This document shows, piece after piece, positions 35,990 to 47,640 of a DNA stretch of 64,000 bases; positions within the stretch are counted from its first letter, which is position 1; each line of letters opens with the position of its first letter. Origin of the DNA: Allolobophora icterica (Eukaryota > Annelida > Clitellata > Crassiclitellata > Lumbricidae); NCBI GenBank assembly GCA_963556255.1, contig OY744608.1, forward strand, positions 32,008,154-32,072,153. The letters run 5' to 3'. Below the pieces are notes generated by a model. It saw only the letters and a program-made list of their open reading frames with translations. It was not told the origin of the DNA and did no database searches. The position numbers and the translations under genes are program-made.

Positions 35990-37373
35990 GTATCGACGCT
36001 GGAGCCTCCTAGCGGCCAGTAGCAGCGGCTCCGGCGTCAGAGGACGCTCAAGGCGCTCGACTGGATTGGACGACGTGTGCGTTAATTATAGGCTTTATAT
36101 TATTATAAGCGTTCTATTTCGCCGACCGATAACGACTCTGGGACGCCGGCCGCAGGCCTTAGCGCCGAGAGAAAGAGAGAGACAGGAGAGATAGACGAAG
36201 ACAGATAGAGACGGAGAAAGAGACAGAGGGAGGGGAAGGGGGAGACGACGCTTGGTACGATTCGTATTGAGAGTGAAAGACAGCCGATGGATGGAGACTG
36301 CGTGTCTTCGAAGCATCATCGTCCAATGTAGTTGCTGGGTCTGCACTCCAGACAGACGACAGCAGACGACACTGTCGACAACGACGAAGGCAGATCACAA
36401 TTACGACGACAGCAACGACGACGACAACGACGACGTATTTGATCGAATTCTTAGTCGTCGTCGACGACGACGATATCGGATTTGCGTAGAAGGGAGAGAG
36501 TCAGTGAACAGTGGACCTTCTTCTCTACCTCTACGTGTCTCTGTGTTTGTTTCACAGCTTTCGTCTGAGCTATGATACGTACGTGCGAGTGCCTCTGTGT
36601 CTAAGTGCGCCTCGCTTGGACCTTCGTTTCGGGCGAGTTTTGTGTTTAATGTTTTCGAGCTCTCTCTCTCTCATCCGTCGAACGCTGCACAGACACACAC
36701 GCACGCACGCGCATACAACGGACGCAGATCGGTCGGTCGACCAGAGGCGGCTTCGGCACGTATGATCGCCAGCGGTGGCGGCGGCGTCGGCCTCCTCCTC
36801 TATAGACCACACCCTCCCCTCGTGGCTCGCCCTTGCTCCGGCCTCCCTCCCTTTCTACCCTCATCAGACGCACGGCGTGCTTGCGGGAAAGACGTCGGGC
36901 GGTGAGTTGTGCTAAACGTGGTCGAACAAAGACATCGAGAGCACCGCTGCAGTCAGAGAAGGGCGAGAAAAGAGTTGAGTAAGGGGTTACACACAGCGAG
37001 ACGGTCTTACAGAGGGGCATGCGGACGGATAAACAGAAGCACAGCCGGACAGAGACAGCGACGGATAGCCGGTATTGTGCCTCCGGTTGACTGGAAAGCG
37101 ATACGTCTTCTTCTTATTCTTCATCCGCCGCCGCTGGGAGTTGAGTCCAAGACGACTCGTTTATATCTAAAGAGAGACTGAGACAGAGAGACAGAAACAG
37201 AGACTGAGACAGAGAGTCGTCGATCGAAAGACCTTGCGACGGTTGAGTACCAACGTAGAGGAGAAAGGACGAGCGAAAGACGCAAATACAGCAACACATG
37301 AACACAGGATTAGACGTACACAGGGACGCGGGAAGGCCGGTGAAGCGACGGGTGGAAGCGGCCTTTGATCGGA
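35990..37373 (+). promoter_or_regulatory. CpG-rich promoter/leader region of SAND gene
   Basis: This stretch is dense in CpG and CGACGA motifs compared with the AT-rich surroundings, and leads into the SAND coding exon. A GC-box-like CCACACCCTCCCC is near 36808. A strong splice-donor-like GGCG|GTGAGT is near 36901, so an upstream leader exon could exist. An in-frame TGA at 37341-37343 closes the coding frame upstream of the start codon. No transcription start can be fixed from sequence. Confidence 0.5.
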
Positions 37374-38243
37374 ATGGGTTCGGTTCGCAATAAAAGACAC
37401 GCTGGTCGCCAGCAACCGCAGCAGCAACATCAGCATCAGGCTACGAAAAAGAGGAAGCAGCAGAAGCAGCGTCAGGATCTGCGACTAACGATTGCACTGA
37501 CGAAGAGTGGAGGCGTCGAGCTAAAAGGACGCCTGAAGAAGCCAAGGAAGGGCGCCGATCGCACAGACCAGATGTCAGGCGCAGGTCAGCGAGACTCAGT
37601 CTCCCCCGATCCCGATGTACAACAACGATCTGAGTCAGCTAGTGCTGAGCTGAAGGCGGAAGAGGAGCAAGGGACGACTTCATCATCATCACCACCACCG
37701 CCACCTCAGGATCTCCATGGTGACGACGCCACGTCAGACCATGAATCGAACACAACTGTTGACGCCAATTCTCTGGTTACTATGGAAACGGTGCCTGAAC
37801 ACAGAGCCACGAAGAAGGTAGTCATGGCTACGAAGTCGGAAGAGGATTCAGATGCCGCTGAGGAAGAGGAGGATCAACAGAAGAAGGACGAGGATTATGA
37901 GAAACTGAGACAGAGTGACGACCAGTCTGAGGTGGACGGTGATGGAGGACTTTCAGTCACGTGCGGCGAGAACGTGGCCCGCCTCTACCTGTCCAAGCTG
38001 CGACTGATCGCTCGCGAGAGGGTTCAGAGCCAGTGCATCCGGTTCGATGGGTCATGGCTGACCCCGAACGAGTTCCAGAGGGAAAGTGGACGAGAGGCAG
38101 CCAAGGACTGGAAGAGAACGATCCGCCATAACGGACTTTGTCTGAAACAGTTACTTTCCGATGGCATCTTCGACTTCTCCGTCTCTCCACCTGTATGTCT
38201 CTGTGTTACCTGTGCTGCTGCGGCTGCTGCTGCTACGAGACGG
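37374..38243 (+). CDS. SAND-domain transcription regulator (DEAF1/GMEB-like), first coding exon
   Basis: This is 290 codons of a nuclear DNA-binding regulator. The start is the first ATG after an in-frame stop (37341), with G at -3 and +4. Residues 1-60 are Gln/His- and Lys/Arg-rich, with an NLS-like KKRK at about 25-28. A Ser/Pro run follows at about 103-111 and an acidic stretch at about 155-190. The SAND domain spans about 192-275: it opens VTCGENVARLYL, continues CIRFDGSWLTPNEF, and carries the DNA-contacting KDWKRTIRHNG from residue 244. Cysteines 275, 277 and 280 resemble the Cys cluster after the DEAF1 SAND domain. A seven-Ala run follows. The exon ends in phase 0 at CGG|GTAAGA. Without splicing the frame stops ten codons later. 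A DEAF1-type MYND finger would be in later exons, not found here. DEAF1 versus GMEB assignment is uncertain. Confidence 0.85.
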
Positions 38244-38781
38244 GTAAGATGTCTTTTTTTACCTTCGCCTTCTTAGACTCGGCATGTAGCATTATGTTGC
38301 CCATGCTTATACCTATGCGTTTTCTATGTAAGGTAATATCTGAGGCATGTTCCAGGCTGGATTTAGGTTTGGTAAGAGCAGAATTCAGGTGCACATATGG
38401 TATGGTATTGGTAACAGATTGGCGATGACGTGATGGTCTCAAATGATTTACTAATTACATCGTTCTGTAAAAGCTCGTGCGTTGCTTGCGAGAAGGCGAG
38501 GCTTCAGATTTCTGACTGTTGTGTCTATGTTTTAGAAGTGTTTAGAACTATCTATTGTTGATCATAGTTATTAGGCCGATATGCACTATTTTTGAAGGCA
38601 ACAATAACTACGCCCTACGGCTGACTGATAATCTGTGATGATGATATTGGTGGGGCTTTTGTAGGTGTCGATTTAGTAATATTGTTTGTGTCTCGATAAT
38701 GGCAGCGATGTATGGATGTATTTAATCTGTACACCCTATCCTTGCAATTCGAATACGCCTTCTATCTAGTCGTCGACCAGC
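38244..38781 (+). other. Start of SAND-gene intron 1
   Basis: The donor GTAAGA is at 38244. The following sequence is AT-richer with no coding signal. No continuation exon with the correct phase was recognised downstream, so the intron length is unknown. Confidence 0.6.
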
Positions 38782-38936
<155 letters not shown>

Positions 38937-38937
38937 G

Positions 38938-39379
38938 TGATGTCGTTGTTGCTGCCCCTGAAGTAAGACTCTCCTCGCATGGCCCCCAGGGCAAGAAAAC
39001 TAGGTCGCTTGTTCGTCACGTCCATTGCAGGCCACTCTGGTAAATAGAGAGCCGCCCGGCCGCCGTCGAGGGCTGGCTGCGGCTGCCGGCGCCGGCGCCT
39101 GCATAATTAGCCTCGACCGTTGATAGCCTATCTGGTGACTAAGACATGGCCAGGCGGAGTATATATATTATGCTGTGACGTAATACAAGTAGAGTGCGAC
39201 TCTTGTAGTAGTTGGGCGAGTTCTGCGGAACGCTCTTGGTATACGAAATGTTTTCCACCTGAACTGTGTTCAAGTCGCAAGAGAAACTCCGTTATCGTCC
39301 AGTTGCAGTTAACTTGGTGTCAATCGCACTGGTTGTAGTTACAGTATGCAGACGGAAACTAAGGGTCAGAGGTCACTGG
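38938..39379. other. Intronic sequence with GC-rich patch
   Basis: A GC-rich patch (about 39045-39105, CCGGCCGCCG and GGCGCCGGCGCC motifs) sits in otherwise ordinary sequence. No exon is supported. Confidence 0.45.
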
Positions 39380-39811
39380 CAGGGCTGTAGACGAGGGTAT
39401 ACACGGGTATGCAGCGTGTACTTACCTCTAGAGACCGTATGCTCACCTCACGAAATATTGTTTTTAGTATGGGGCCCTACTCACCTCTGGAGAGCGTGTA
39501 CTCGCCTTCAGAACGTACTTTGGCATATTTTTTAATACTGTAGAGTGTAGACTATAGCTTAAACAAAATTTCATTTGAAATTAAATTGTTTCTGCTTGGT
39601 TGACCTAGAGGGTTGCAAAATAACTTTAAAATTTACATAGGTCTGGCTCTAAACGGTTTGAAGGGCACCTACCGTTTGTAGAAGGAACGCAACCATGCCA
39701 GAGGCGGCGATTTTGTTTGACAGGTTTGATGACACTTTTGAACTGGGCGAACATTATTTTTTTACTAACCGATAGAATGTACTCACCTGTAATTTTACCA
39801 CTACAGCCCTG
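39380..39811. mobile_element. MITE with CAGGGCTGTAG ends
   Basis: CAGGGCTGTAG (39380-39390) and its exact reverse complement (39801-39811) bound 432 bp. The right flank begins gaggtcag. A near match, gaggtcac, lies three bases outside the left end, so the target duplication is imperfect or the left boundary is shifted. Internal TTTGTTTGACAGG and ACACTTTTGAA motifs recur at 5170-5200. Confidence 0.6.
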
Positions 39812-41490
39812 GAGGTCAGGGTAATCGTTAAGGTAACAGTGGAGATTAATGATGGATTGAAGTGAGATTTTGAGTTGTACTTGTCGTCACCCTTAGATGG
39901 CGTTCTGGTCATTTTGGTCATCAGAAAACGAAGAGATGGGCATGATAGTCTCCAAGCGGATGCAGACGTACACTGTACAATATGTGGCACATAGTAGGAG
40001 AGGCTAGCAAGTGTGGAGGGTGAGTGCGAAAGAGAGAGAAGGAGACGGATGCGACCGTATAGAGAAAGACGGAGATGAAGAGGATTTTGTTTGGAGCGTA
40101 TACGCTAACTTCCATTAGCCGTCATCTTTCGATGAAGCGCTGCTGCTTCTGCGTGGATGAGAATGGCGTATCGATGTATTGATGGGTCTATGCCGTCCTT
40201 CGCCCGTTCTCAGCGACGTATGTGCCGAGAGAGACAGAGCGAGACAGAGACGGAGGCACAGATGCAAAGAGGCAAACAGAATTGCGAACGTCGTCCGCGT
40301 AGTACGCTCTGGTTTTCAGAGAAGAGGGAGGAGGGCTGTTATGCGGGAAGATGCAGCATATAGGAGAAGGAGGAGTAGGGGAGGAGGAGGAGGAGGTCAG
40401 AAGAGTGGAGCAGCGGATGATGGCTGTTGCTGGGCGGCCGATGAGTACAACTGCAGGCAGACGGATGGACGGACGAAGGGACGAGCGCTGCTCGGCTCAA
40501 CTTCTCCTCTGACTCATCATCGACCCCGCCGAGGTGATTGAAGTCGCCCAACCGTGCATCAGCGCCTTAATACATAAACGAATATACATGTATACTTTTG
40601 TGTATATGTATATACGCGTGTAGATGCCTATAGGCAGTAGGGGGTTTGTGGCTATGTTATCTTGACCTCGGGCCTAGGTATGTACACCGATTTCGTTCGG
40701 TTAGGGTATCGCCTGAGAGCTGTTCGCTTCCTTCGGATGGAGGGGGAGTGGTGGGGATAAGAGGGAGGAGCCCCAGTTCCGTTCCGTGGCCAGGGTTAAG
40801 ATTAGCAATGGACTATTTTCGCAGCGGTATACATGGCTGGCGTGGCACTGGTTTCATTTGATGATTTTGACGAGTGACGCGCCATCCATCTCTTGAGGTT
40901 ACTGACTTGGAGATCGTCTGTTTTATAGTACGGCTGATATCGTATACGCCGATGTATAGAAGGATTTCACAAGGCAAGAGGATGCGCACAGTGCCTTGTG
41001 TTTAAGGGCTCGTTTGCTTATTTTCACAGCTGAAATTGAATTCTTACATGGGAACATTTCGGGTTTCGTACTACTTTTGCCAAGGGACCAGCAATTGTTG
41101 TAATGCTAGAGCTCCCATCTTTTCATTGAGTTTCTCGGTCATGACACGTCGTATAGCGCCTGTATGAGTAGGCCCTAGGTCTACATCTGGAGAGCGCTTA
41201 AGCCGCCGTCCAACGTTACTGTTCAAAAAGTGCATTTTAAAGAAAATAATTATGCTCAAATAGCGGGAAAATCATCAATGAAATCCGAACCAGAGTTGGT
41301 AGTTAAAACCAAGGTCAGATTCGTCAACCGTAGTTCAGGGAGGCTAATTAATTATCTCGCCAGATCCTGTTACATGTAGAAGTATATGTGTGATGAGCAA
41401 TAATCGCAACGATGTGATTAAGTTCGGCCGAAGGTGCACACGTGATGATTACTTCTTGAAGATAGGCCTACTACACTTATGCAGAAACGC
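39812..41490. other. No gene recognised
   Basis: Includes GA-rich and GGAGGA-rich tracts (about 40365-40397) and a plus-strand Arg/Gly-rich frame (40179-40541) that looks like low-complexity sequence. No domain is identified. Confidence 0.45.
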
Positions 41491-41494
41491 CCCT

Positions 41495-41635
41495 TCGCAA
41501 GAGGTGACTGACTGATCGAGTGGCTAACGCTTCGGACTTTGACCTCTGCAATTTGGGTCAAATTCCGGGTCCGTCATCTACAATCGCAAGAGCGGCGTTG
41601 TGGAACTACGAAGCCCTGCTTGTCATCCTGTTCTC
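41495..41635 (+). repeat. tRNA-like SINE head, second type
   Basis: A-box-like GTGGCTAACGCTTCGG (41520) and B-box-like GGGTCAAATTCC (about 41557) stand at tRNA spacing, but the sequence differs from the SINE at 20035. It ends at the TTAA where the piggyBac-type element is inserted. Confidence 0.55.
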
Positions 41636-42350
41636 TTAACTCATTCCCGCCCAATCGGGTCGCTAGCGACCCGAAATGGGAGGGCTTGAATTAGACTGCA
41701 AATTAATTATAGCAGAATGAAATCATACCTCCAAATAGCACCAGAGATGTCTACGGAAGATTTGTTTACATTTTGGCGTTAATTTTTTTGTTGGATTTTG
41801 ATGTTTTTTGTGGGGGAAAAGACTTTAAAGTGATGGAAAAATGCATATAGATATCGGCGGTTTTGCGGCGCCATTTTGACAATACAAACGATTAGTTTTC
41901 GTTTTCTATCGGGGAAATTGTTGACCTATTTGAGGTCGGCGGTGAACACAGTGTGTGGAATAAGGCATGTGCTTGATGGAGAGCCAATTCTGCGTGTGCT
42001 GAAGATTCATACTAGTCGAAGTCAGCATCAGTGGTGGAATTATTCACCGTCCAAGTCATGGTCAAGGTCAACGTCTAGATGATCATCTCAGCAGAACACA
42101 ACTGAACCAAAGAACAGCAGCTATGATAACCAATGGAACTGGCAAAAGCATTACCAGAAAGGATATTACATTTTAGATGATGAGGTTTTCAGACTGTACC
42201 TTACGTAGGCTCAGTGCCAAGTTGATTGCACAGCATGAAACCCACCTGACGTTGCAGTTGCACCAGGTTCTAATATATAGGCCTACACCTTCCATACCCA
42301 GCTAGCTAGGCTACTTGGCAAGCAACTTTTCATCAAACTCACATCTCTCA

Positions 42351-42422
42351 CATAGGTGCGGTGTCTGTCCCAAGTATAAAAATTCAGAGACTGGCAGATA
42401 TAAAGACACTGCGACAGTAAGC
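42351..42422 (+). pseudogene. Possible piggyBac transposase Cys-rich tail remnant
   Basis: The frame reads HRCGVCPKYKNSETGRYKDT, similar in spacing to the RCxVC...R-Y... C-terminal zinc-binding tail of piggyBac transposases. Downstream cysteines are not evident, so this is a decayed piece inside the element 41640-42641. Confidence 0.4.
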
Positions 42423-42464
42423 TCTACGAGGAATGCAATAACCATCATATAGCAATACAAGGGC

Positions 42465-42480
42465 GCTATATAAATTAGCT
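42465..42480 (+). repeat. GGCGCTATATAAATTAG tail motif
   Basis: A short match to the 3' tail motif seen at 28027 and 63683. It lies within the piggyBac-type element. Confidence 0.35.
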
Positions 42481-42877
42481 TTTGTTCACAATAAGATATA
42501 TATTTTAGAATCAGAAGTCTGCTGATTTAGAAAATATATATTTTATGATACTTTACTGTAATCCTCGTAGTGCTGTTGTCGTTCTACCGTGTGTACTATC
42601 AATTTACACATTTTCGGAAAAACAATTTGGGCGGGAATGAGTTAAATTAAGGCGACCGCTTCCAGAACTGATCCGATCCATATAGCGAAGCGAATCGGAT
42701 CGGTTCGCTATACATTGCCAGTTTTTCAGTTGGCAGATTGGACTGCCGTGTAGCCGATCGGTGAAGATTTCTCCACTATGAACATTTCAGTCAGATAGGC
42801 TGCGCGATATCAGTCAACAAAACTAAACTTACGGCGAAAATAGCCTTTTGACCCAAAATAGTATTGTCATAATCGCG

Positions 42878-42953
42878 TGACGTCATCGTCATAATCGCGT
42901 GACGTCACGACCTGCTTCTGAATGGCACGTCGTGACGTCACACGATTATGACG
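42878..42953. promoter_or_regulatory. Inverted repeat with three CRE-type TGACGTCA sites
   Basis: Arms 42887-42911 and 42929-42953 pair at 24 of 25 positions around a 17-nt loop. TGACGTCA, the CREB/ATF consensus, occurs at 42878, 42900 and 42933. A regulatory role is only inferred; the repeat may instead be part of a transposon end. Confidence 0.6.
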
Positions 42954-43907
42954 GTATTCAGACATGTTTACTTGTATCTGGGTCAATCTGGTTGAGGCGC
43001 GGTTAGGCGGGTGATTGAGCATCGTACACCGAACCGGTTTGATGCGACCTGATTACACTGAGAAATTCTGAACATGTTCGGACTGACAATGGTTGTTCCC
43101 CAATCGCAATCCTACACCCTTGCCGATCATATTTGCTTAATTAGCCTAATTATTAGCTTAATCAAGACCTGCGCACCAGCGTCTCATTAAATACGATGCT
43201 TGCACACCTCGACTCTAGAATGCCTGCATGGTCGCATAATACGCTCGGCTTCTTGGGAAGCATGTAAAGCTCACTGGCAGATCCATGCAGGTAAGGTGGC
43301 CACACCTACCATGGCCCTTCCAATGTAAGTTTACTGACAAGGGGGCTAGCTGGAGCGCTTCTTATAGATCCACCCCGTGCACCAGTTATTTTTAAGTCTG
43401 TAAACTCGGGAGGGGGAAGCAGTGGCGTCTACACCATAGAAACCTTGGAGCAAATGCTCCATCCAAAAAAGGGGGAAGATCTGTCAGTGTATGTGCCACC
43501 ATTTTAGGGGGGAAGGAAGGGGAAGAGGAAGAAGAAGGGGGAAAGGGGAAGTTGCTTCAATGACTTAAGGGGGATAGACGCCCCTGTGGGGAAGGCATGG
43601 TCAGGAGTTACACGTTTCGTTATCATCGATCACAGACATCCACTGCATGTGTAGATCTCCTGTGGCTTCTCCTGCGATTAAGGGTCACATCGACTAAGCA
43701 CTACTTACACCTGGAGTAACTAAGCTCCTTCATTATGATACCTGTGTTGGATGTGACGGCTACATTTTAGACGAATATTCGGTCGATTCCATGGGAATTT
43801 CATCTATGTACTTCAACAACGATTCGTTTGACGAATACATTACCGCAACAACACAACTCTGTAAAGCATCATATTATACATAATTATATTAATTATGAGT
43901 TAATACC

Positions 43908-44075
43908 TTAGCCAACTCGGCCATGATGAGTACACTGACTGTACACTGCGTGACTGTCGGTGGGAAGATCAGACGGCGAGGGAGAGGACTGACCACCCGA
44001 TCTCATATGCTGAGGCTAAGAAAATGAAGTCGCTAACACTTCATACCCATGGCTGCCCGAGGGCGCTAGAGACAA
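43908..44075 (+). repeat. SINE body, copy 2
   Basis: It matches the downstream half of the SINE at 20035-20275 (CCAACTCGG, CTGTCGGTGGGAA, GACTGACCACCCG, GAGGCTAAGAAAATGAAGTC, ACTTCATACC). The tRNA-like head is not recognisable here. Confidence 0.65.
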
Positions 44076-44225
44076 AACTTTTCCGTTGGTCTGTAATCAT
44101 TCTTAGAATTAAACAAATTGAAATATATTTCGACTGATATTGAGGTGATTAGTAATGGCTTAGTCCTTTTGCAGTCATCACGCGTCATGATATATGTGTG
44201 AAATATAGGTTATTATTTCCTAACC

Positions 44226-44320
44226 TGGGGGATTATGTCCTACCCCGGGGATTCTGTCCGGGGGGATAATGTCCGGGGGACAATGTCCGGGGGGATATTG
44301 TCCGGGGGGATAATGTCCTA
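44226..44320. repeat. GTCCGGGGGGATAAT tandem repeat
   Basis: About six imperfect units of 16-17 bp (GGGGGATAATGTCC). Confidence 0.85.
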
Positions 44321-44814
44321 TACACTCGACCAGATTGCCCTATTTGGATTCGCCCTTATGTAGACCGACGTTCTAGACTTCAGACCACTGTACGGTACGC
44401 ATAGCTATTCAGCTGTTCGGTCTCTGTGCAATAAATAAATACAGGCGTCTGAAAACAGAAAGGAGAAACTGGCAGATACATCTATGGTCTCATCCTCGTC
44501 TAAACTGCTGAAATTAATTTCTTTTAAAAGCTAAAAACACTGTTGTGATTCGCTCATTCATCGCTCGTTCACTGTGCTGGGAAAATACTCGGAGGCATGC
44601 ATACAGTCTGACTGACCCTTTGTGGCCATATTAATGGCAGCACGCTATCATCAAATAATTTTAAGTCTATTTGTGTTCGTACCGCATTACTGTCTCCTGT
44701 CGAGAGTGCATGTATGGCGTGAACAACGGGTGGCGAGATTAAAGGCATATTGGCTAAATCCAGTGCTCTTTCGATTTAGCATCAAAGGTTTACCTACGCT
44801 TCTACATTCTACGC

Positions 44815-44848
44815 ATATATATATACATATATATATATATATTGTGTT

Positions 44849-44915
<67 letters not shown>
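44815..44915. repeat. (TA)n microsatellite
   Basis: TA dinucleotides interrupted near 44842-44852 by a TGTG segment. Confidence 0.95.
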
Positions 44916-44917
<2 letters not shown>

Positions 44918-45027
44918 CGTATCAATCCACCTCCTAAGAGAAGGTCGACGACAAAGGCTCTGGCAGCCACAAGAAGGGGTCGTTAAACACTGGACACTTT
45001 TTATGTATCTGAAAATCTATCTATATG

Positions 45028-45841
45028 CAGTCTTGTTGTCAAGACCTTAAACCTCAAGACCAAGACCAAGACCTTGAACCTCAAGACCAAGACCGAGCCC
45101 AAGACCCAAAAAAATCGCCGTCGTATCCAGACTTCTATTCCTTACTAAAAATTGTCCAGTCGGACTACTCGTTATTTTAATGAAAACATGAGTTTTTTCT
45201 TTTATTCAAGCAAAACAACTCTAAATGGAGACTGCAGAGAATTCCGAATTCGTATTTACAAAAGTCCTTCATGCGAAATGTTATTCCAAATGCCTGTTGA
45301 ATTTTATAAAAACCAATTTGCTCAGAATTTTCTGACCAAGATCTTGACGTGACCTGCGGGCCTCATAAAAATTCTGCCATGTGAAAAAACACGGTCTATA
45401 GTGCTGAAATCGCTAGCATACAAAGCAGCTTTTCAAGAACCGCATGTAAATGTACAAATTAATCATGAGTATGTTTTGAAATCATTCCATGGTAAATAAC
45501 CGGAAATCAAAATAATTGTCCAAAACAACAGTGAAGCCTCATTCATGGTGTAAATACTAAAGCAATAACTGACATGTATGAGTAATTACTGGATAAATTT
45601 TTTAAATTCTTGCCGTTTGTGAAAAATAATGACTGTTCATATTGACAAAAGTCTTGGTCTTGGTCTTGAAAAACCAAGACCAAGACTTTGAACCTCAAGA
45701 CCAACACCAAGACCAAGACCTTGAACCTCAAGACCAAGACTAAGACCTTTGGTCTCAAGACCAAGACCAAGACCAAGACTTTTAAATACGAACTCGAGTG
45801 CACTCGACACCAAGACCTTGGTCTCGAGGACAACAAGACTG
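45028..45841 (-). mobile_element. CAGTCTTGTTGTC MITE family, copy C
   Basis: Perfect terminal repeats CAGTCTTGTTGTC and GACAACAAGACTG are flanked by the exact 8-bp duplication tctatatg at 45020-45027 and 45842-45849. It is inverted relative to copies B and D: its left end carries the short GTCAAGACC arm and its right end the CTCGAGGACAACAAG arm. Confidence 0.95.
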
Positions 45842-46019
45842 TCTATATGACGCATTTTTGGTCAGCGTCAGTTGAATCGGACAATTAAGACAACAATAGA
45901 CTTGGGATTAATTGTGTGCTTTGTTAATTGGCGTTGTATACGTTCTGTCATCAGTTGTCTCGCTTGTATACGTGGATAGCTTACGTATAAATTATTATAT
46001 TATTGTTATATTAGGCTGT

Positions 46020-46273
46020 ATGTTTTATTTATTTATTTATTCCGGATATTTCTATAGCGCCTCAGCACCCTTGTAGCGGCATGGTCATGTTACGGCGCTA
46101 TAGAAATTGTCCGTATTATTATTATTATTACACAGTACTAAATACCATCCATTCATTCTGAGAATTTATTTAGCGCCTCCTTAAAGACTCAAATATCACA
46201 GGTCTTTGATATAGGTCGCCGCCAAATGGCTGGCGTCAGGAACTGATGATGATGTTGATGTTGTTGTTGTTGT

Positions 46274-46331
<58 letters not shown>

Positions 46332-46335
46332 AAAT
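46020..46335. repeat. SINE-like module ending in (GAT)n, left of inverted pair
   Basis: TTATTTATTCCGGATATTTC (about 46032) and GGCGCTATAGAAATTGTCCG (46095), followed by ATT repeats, form one short element. Next, 46216-46331 reads as the inverted form of 46731-46848, sharing CCAAATGGCTGGCGTCAGGA and a (GAT)n tract. Confidence 0.65.
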
Positions 46336-46644
46336 CTTCGAATGAATGAATGAATGAATGAATAGGTCAGCAAAGGCACACAACATATAGGCGCTGTTAT
46401 GGTGGTTTGCGTACGCCTATGTATCTTAGTCTTATTTAGGCCTGTATGTCATATTTTAATATAGGCCTGTGTGTCATAGGATCATGTCGAAATGTATGTA
46501 ACAGGGACGAAGCGCTTAACTGACTAAGTCATGGTCGGCTTATGCAGGCCTTCATAGCAGGAGGCTGTACGAATGTCATATTGTCGTCATAGGTTTATTT
46601 ATTTGAAGGATCTGCTCGTGTTTCCTCTGCCTGTCGTTTTCATA

Positions 46645-46727
46645 TTTTATTTATTTTATTTATTTATTCCAGATATTTCTATAGCGCCTCTCGAAGTCAA
46701 CTACTACTCAGAGGCGCAATATATCAT

Positions 46728-46797
<70 letters not shown>

Positions 46798-46850
46798 ACA
46801 ACAACAACATCATCATCAGTTCCTGACGCCAGCCATTTGGCGGCGATGGG
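46645..46850. repeat. SINE-like module with (ATC)n, right of inverted pair
   Basis: TTATTTATTCCAGATATTTC, then CTATAGCGCC, (ATC)n at 46731-46796, and CAGTTCCTGACGCCAGCC. The last part is the reverse complement of the left module, giving arms of about 115 bp separated by 400 bp. Confidence 0.65.
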
Positions 46851-47184
46851 CGCGAATACACGCGTATGTATACAGTCGGTCAAAGAAATCATCGATGCTC
46901 CCGTTTCTTCTTATCAGCATTCGATGCTCATAATATTCTGAAATGGTTTCTTCTGGATAAGATCCACCTGTTAACCAATGATGTAGGTCTACACAATGCA
47001 CATAGTCTCACTTGGCGCAGGCCTATGCTTATATACATGGCTGATGGCTGGGTAGAACGCAATGAGCGCGAGATAGGCACACTGCAGCCTTCACCTGAAA
47101 GTGGTCACCAGCACCTAGTCTTCTCTGGCGCTTAGGAGCCAGTATAGCTCCACATTATATTTCTGGTGCGCAGATGTTTCCGCC

Positions 47185-47640
47185 CGTGGTTTGCATGCCT
47201 TAAAGCCAACCTTCGGGGATGCATGACCGCATTGGGCTATTCTCCCACCAAGGGTTCAATTCCTCGGTAGGGTTGATAGTAATTTTGTCGTGGGAGTATT
47301 TTAGCAGTTGGATGTCGTATGCATGTTTCCGTTGCTAGTTCCACCACTAGTTGACAAGTCAATGTCCGCATATGTGTATACGTCGTATGAGCTGTATGGA
47401 ACTATATCCAGGCAAATATCGGCCTAGTATAGTGAATTCGACAGTGAATTCTGGGAGAGAAAGCTCTGCTTCCTCAGTCGCAATTTCTTTACGATTCTGT
47501 TTTCATGTAGCGTTAATTAAGATCAAAACGCACCCGCGGGATCTGTCAATATCCAAAAGCCGACACGTAGAGACTGACGCCATCTAAAGGCAATAATAGG
47601 CTTTACGTGTCATGAAGCTAAGCGCTGTATAAATGAAGTT
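47185..47640 (+). repeat. Probable SINE ending in AGCGCTGTATAAATGAAG
   Basis: A B-box-like AAGGGTTCAATTCCTC lies at about 47244. The 3' tail motif AAGCGCTGTATAAATGAAG is at 47617. The length of about 450 bp and the head/tail arrangement suggest a tRNA-derived SINE, but the A box is unclear. Confidence 0.5.

Larger units (their letters stand above)
41640..42641. mobile_element. piggyBac-type element with TTAA target duplication
   Basis: Ends CTCATTCCCGCCCAA and TTGGGCGGGAATGAG are perfect 15-bp inverted repeats, each directly flanked by TTAA (41636-41639 and 42642-42645). TTAA duplication is diagnostic of piggyBac-type elements. The 1002-bp interior contains a plus-strand Cys-rich piece (42351-42422) resembling a piggyBac transposase C-terminus, but no catalytic domain, so it is an internally deleted copy. 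Confidence 0.87.
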
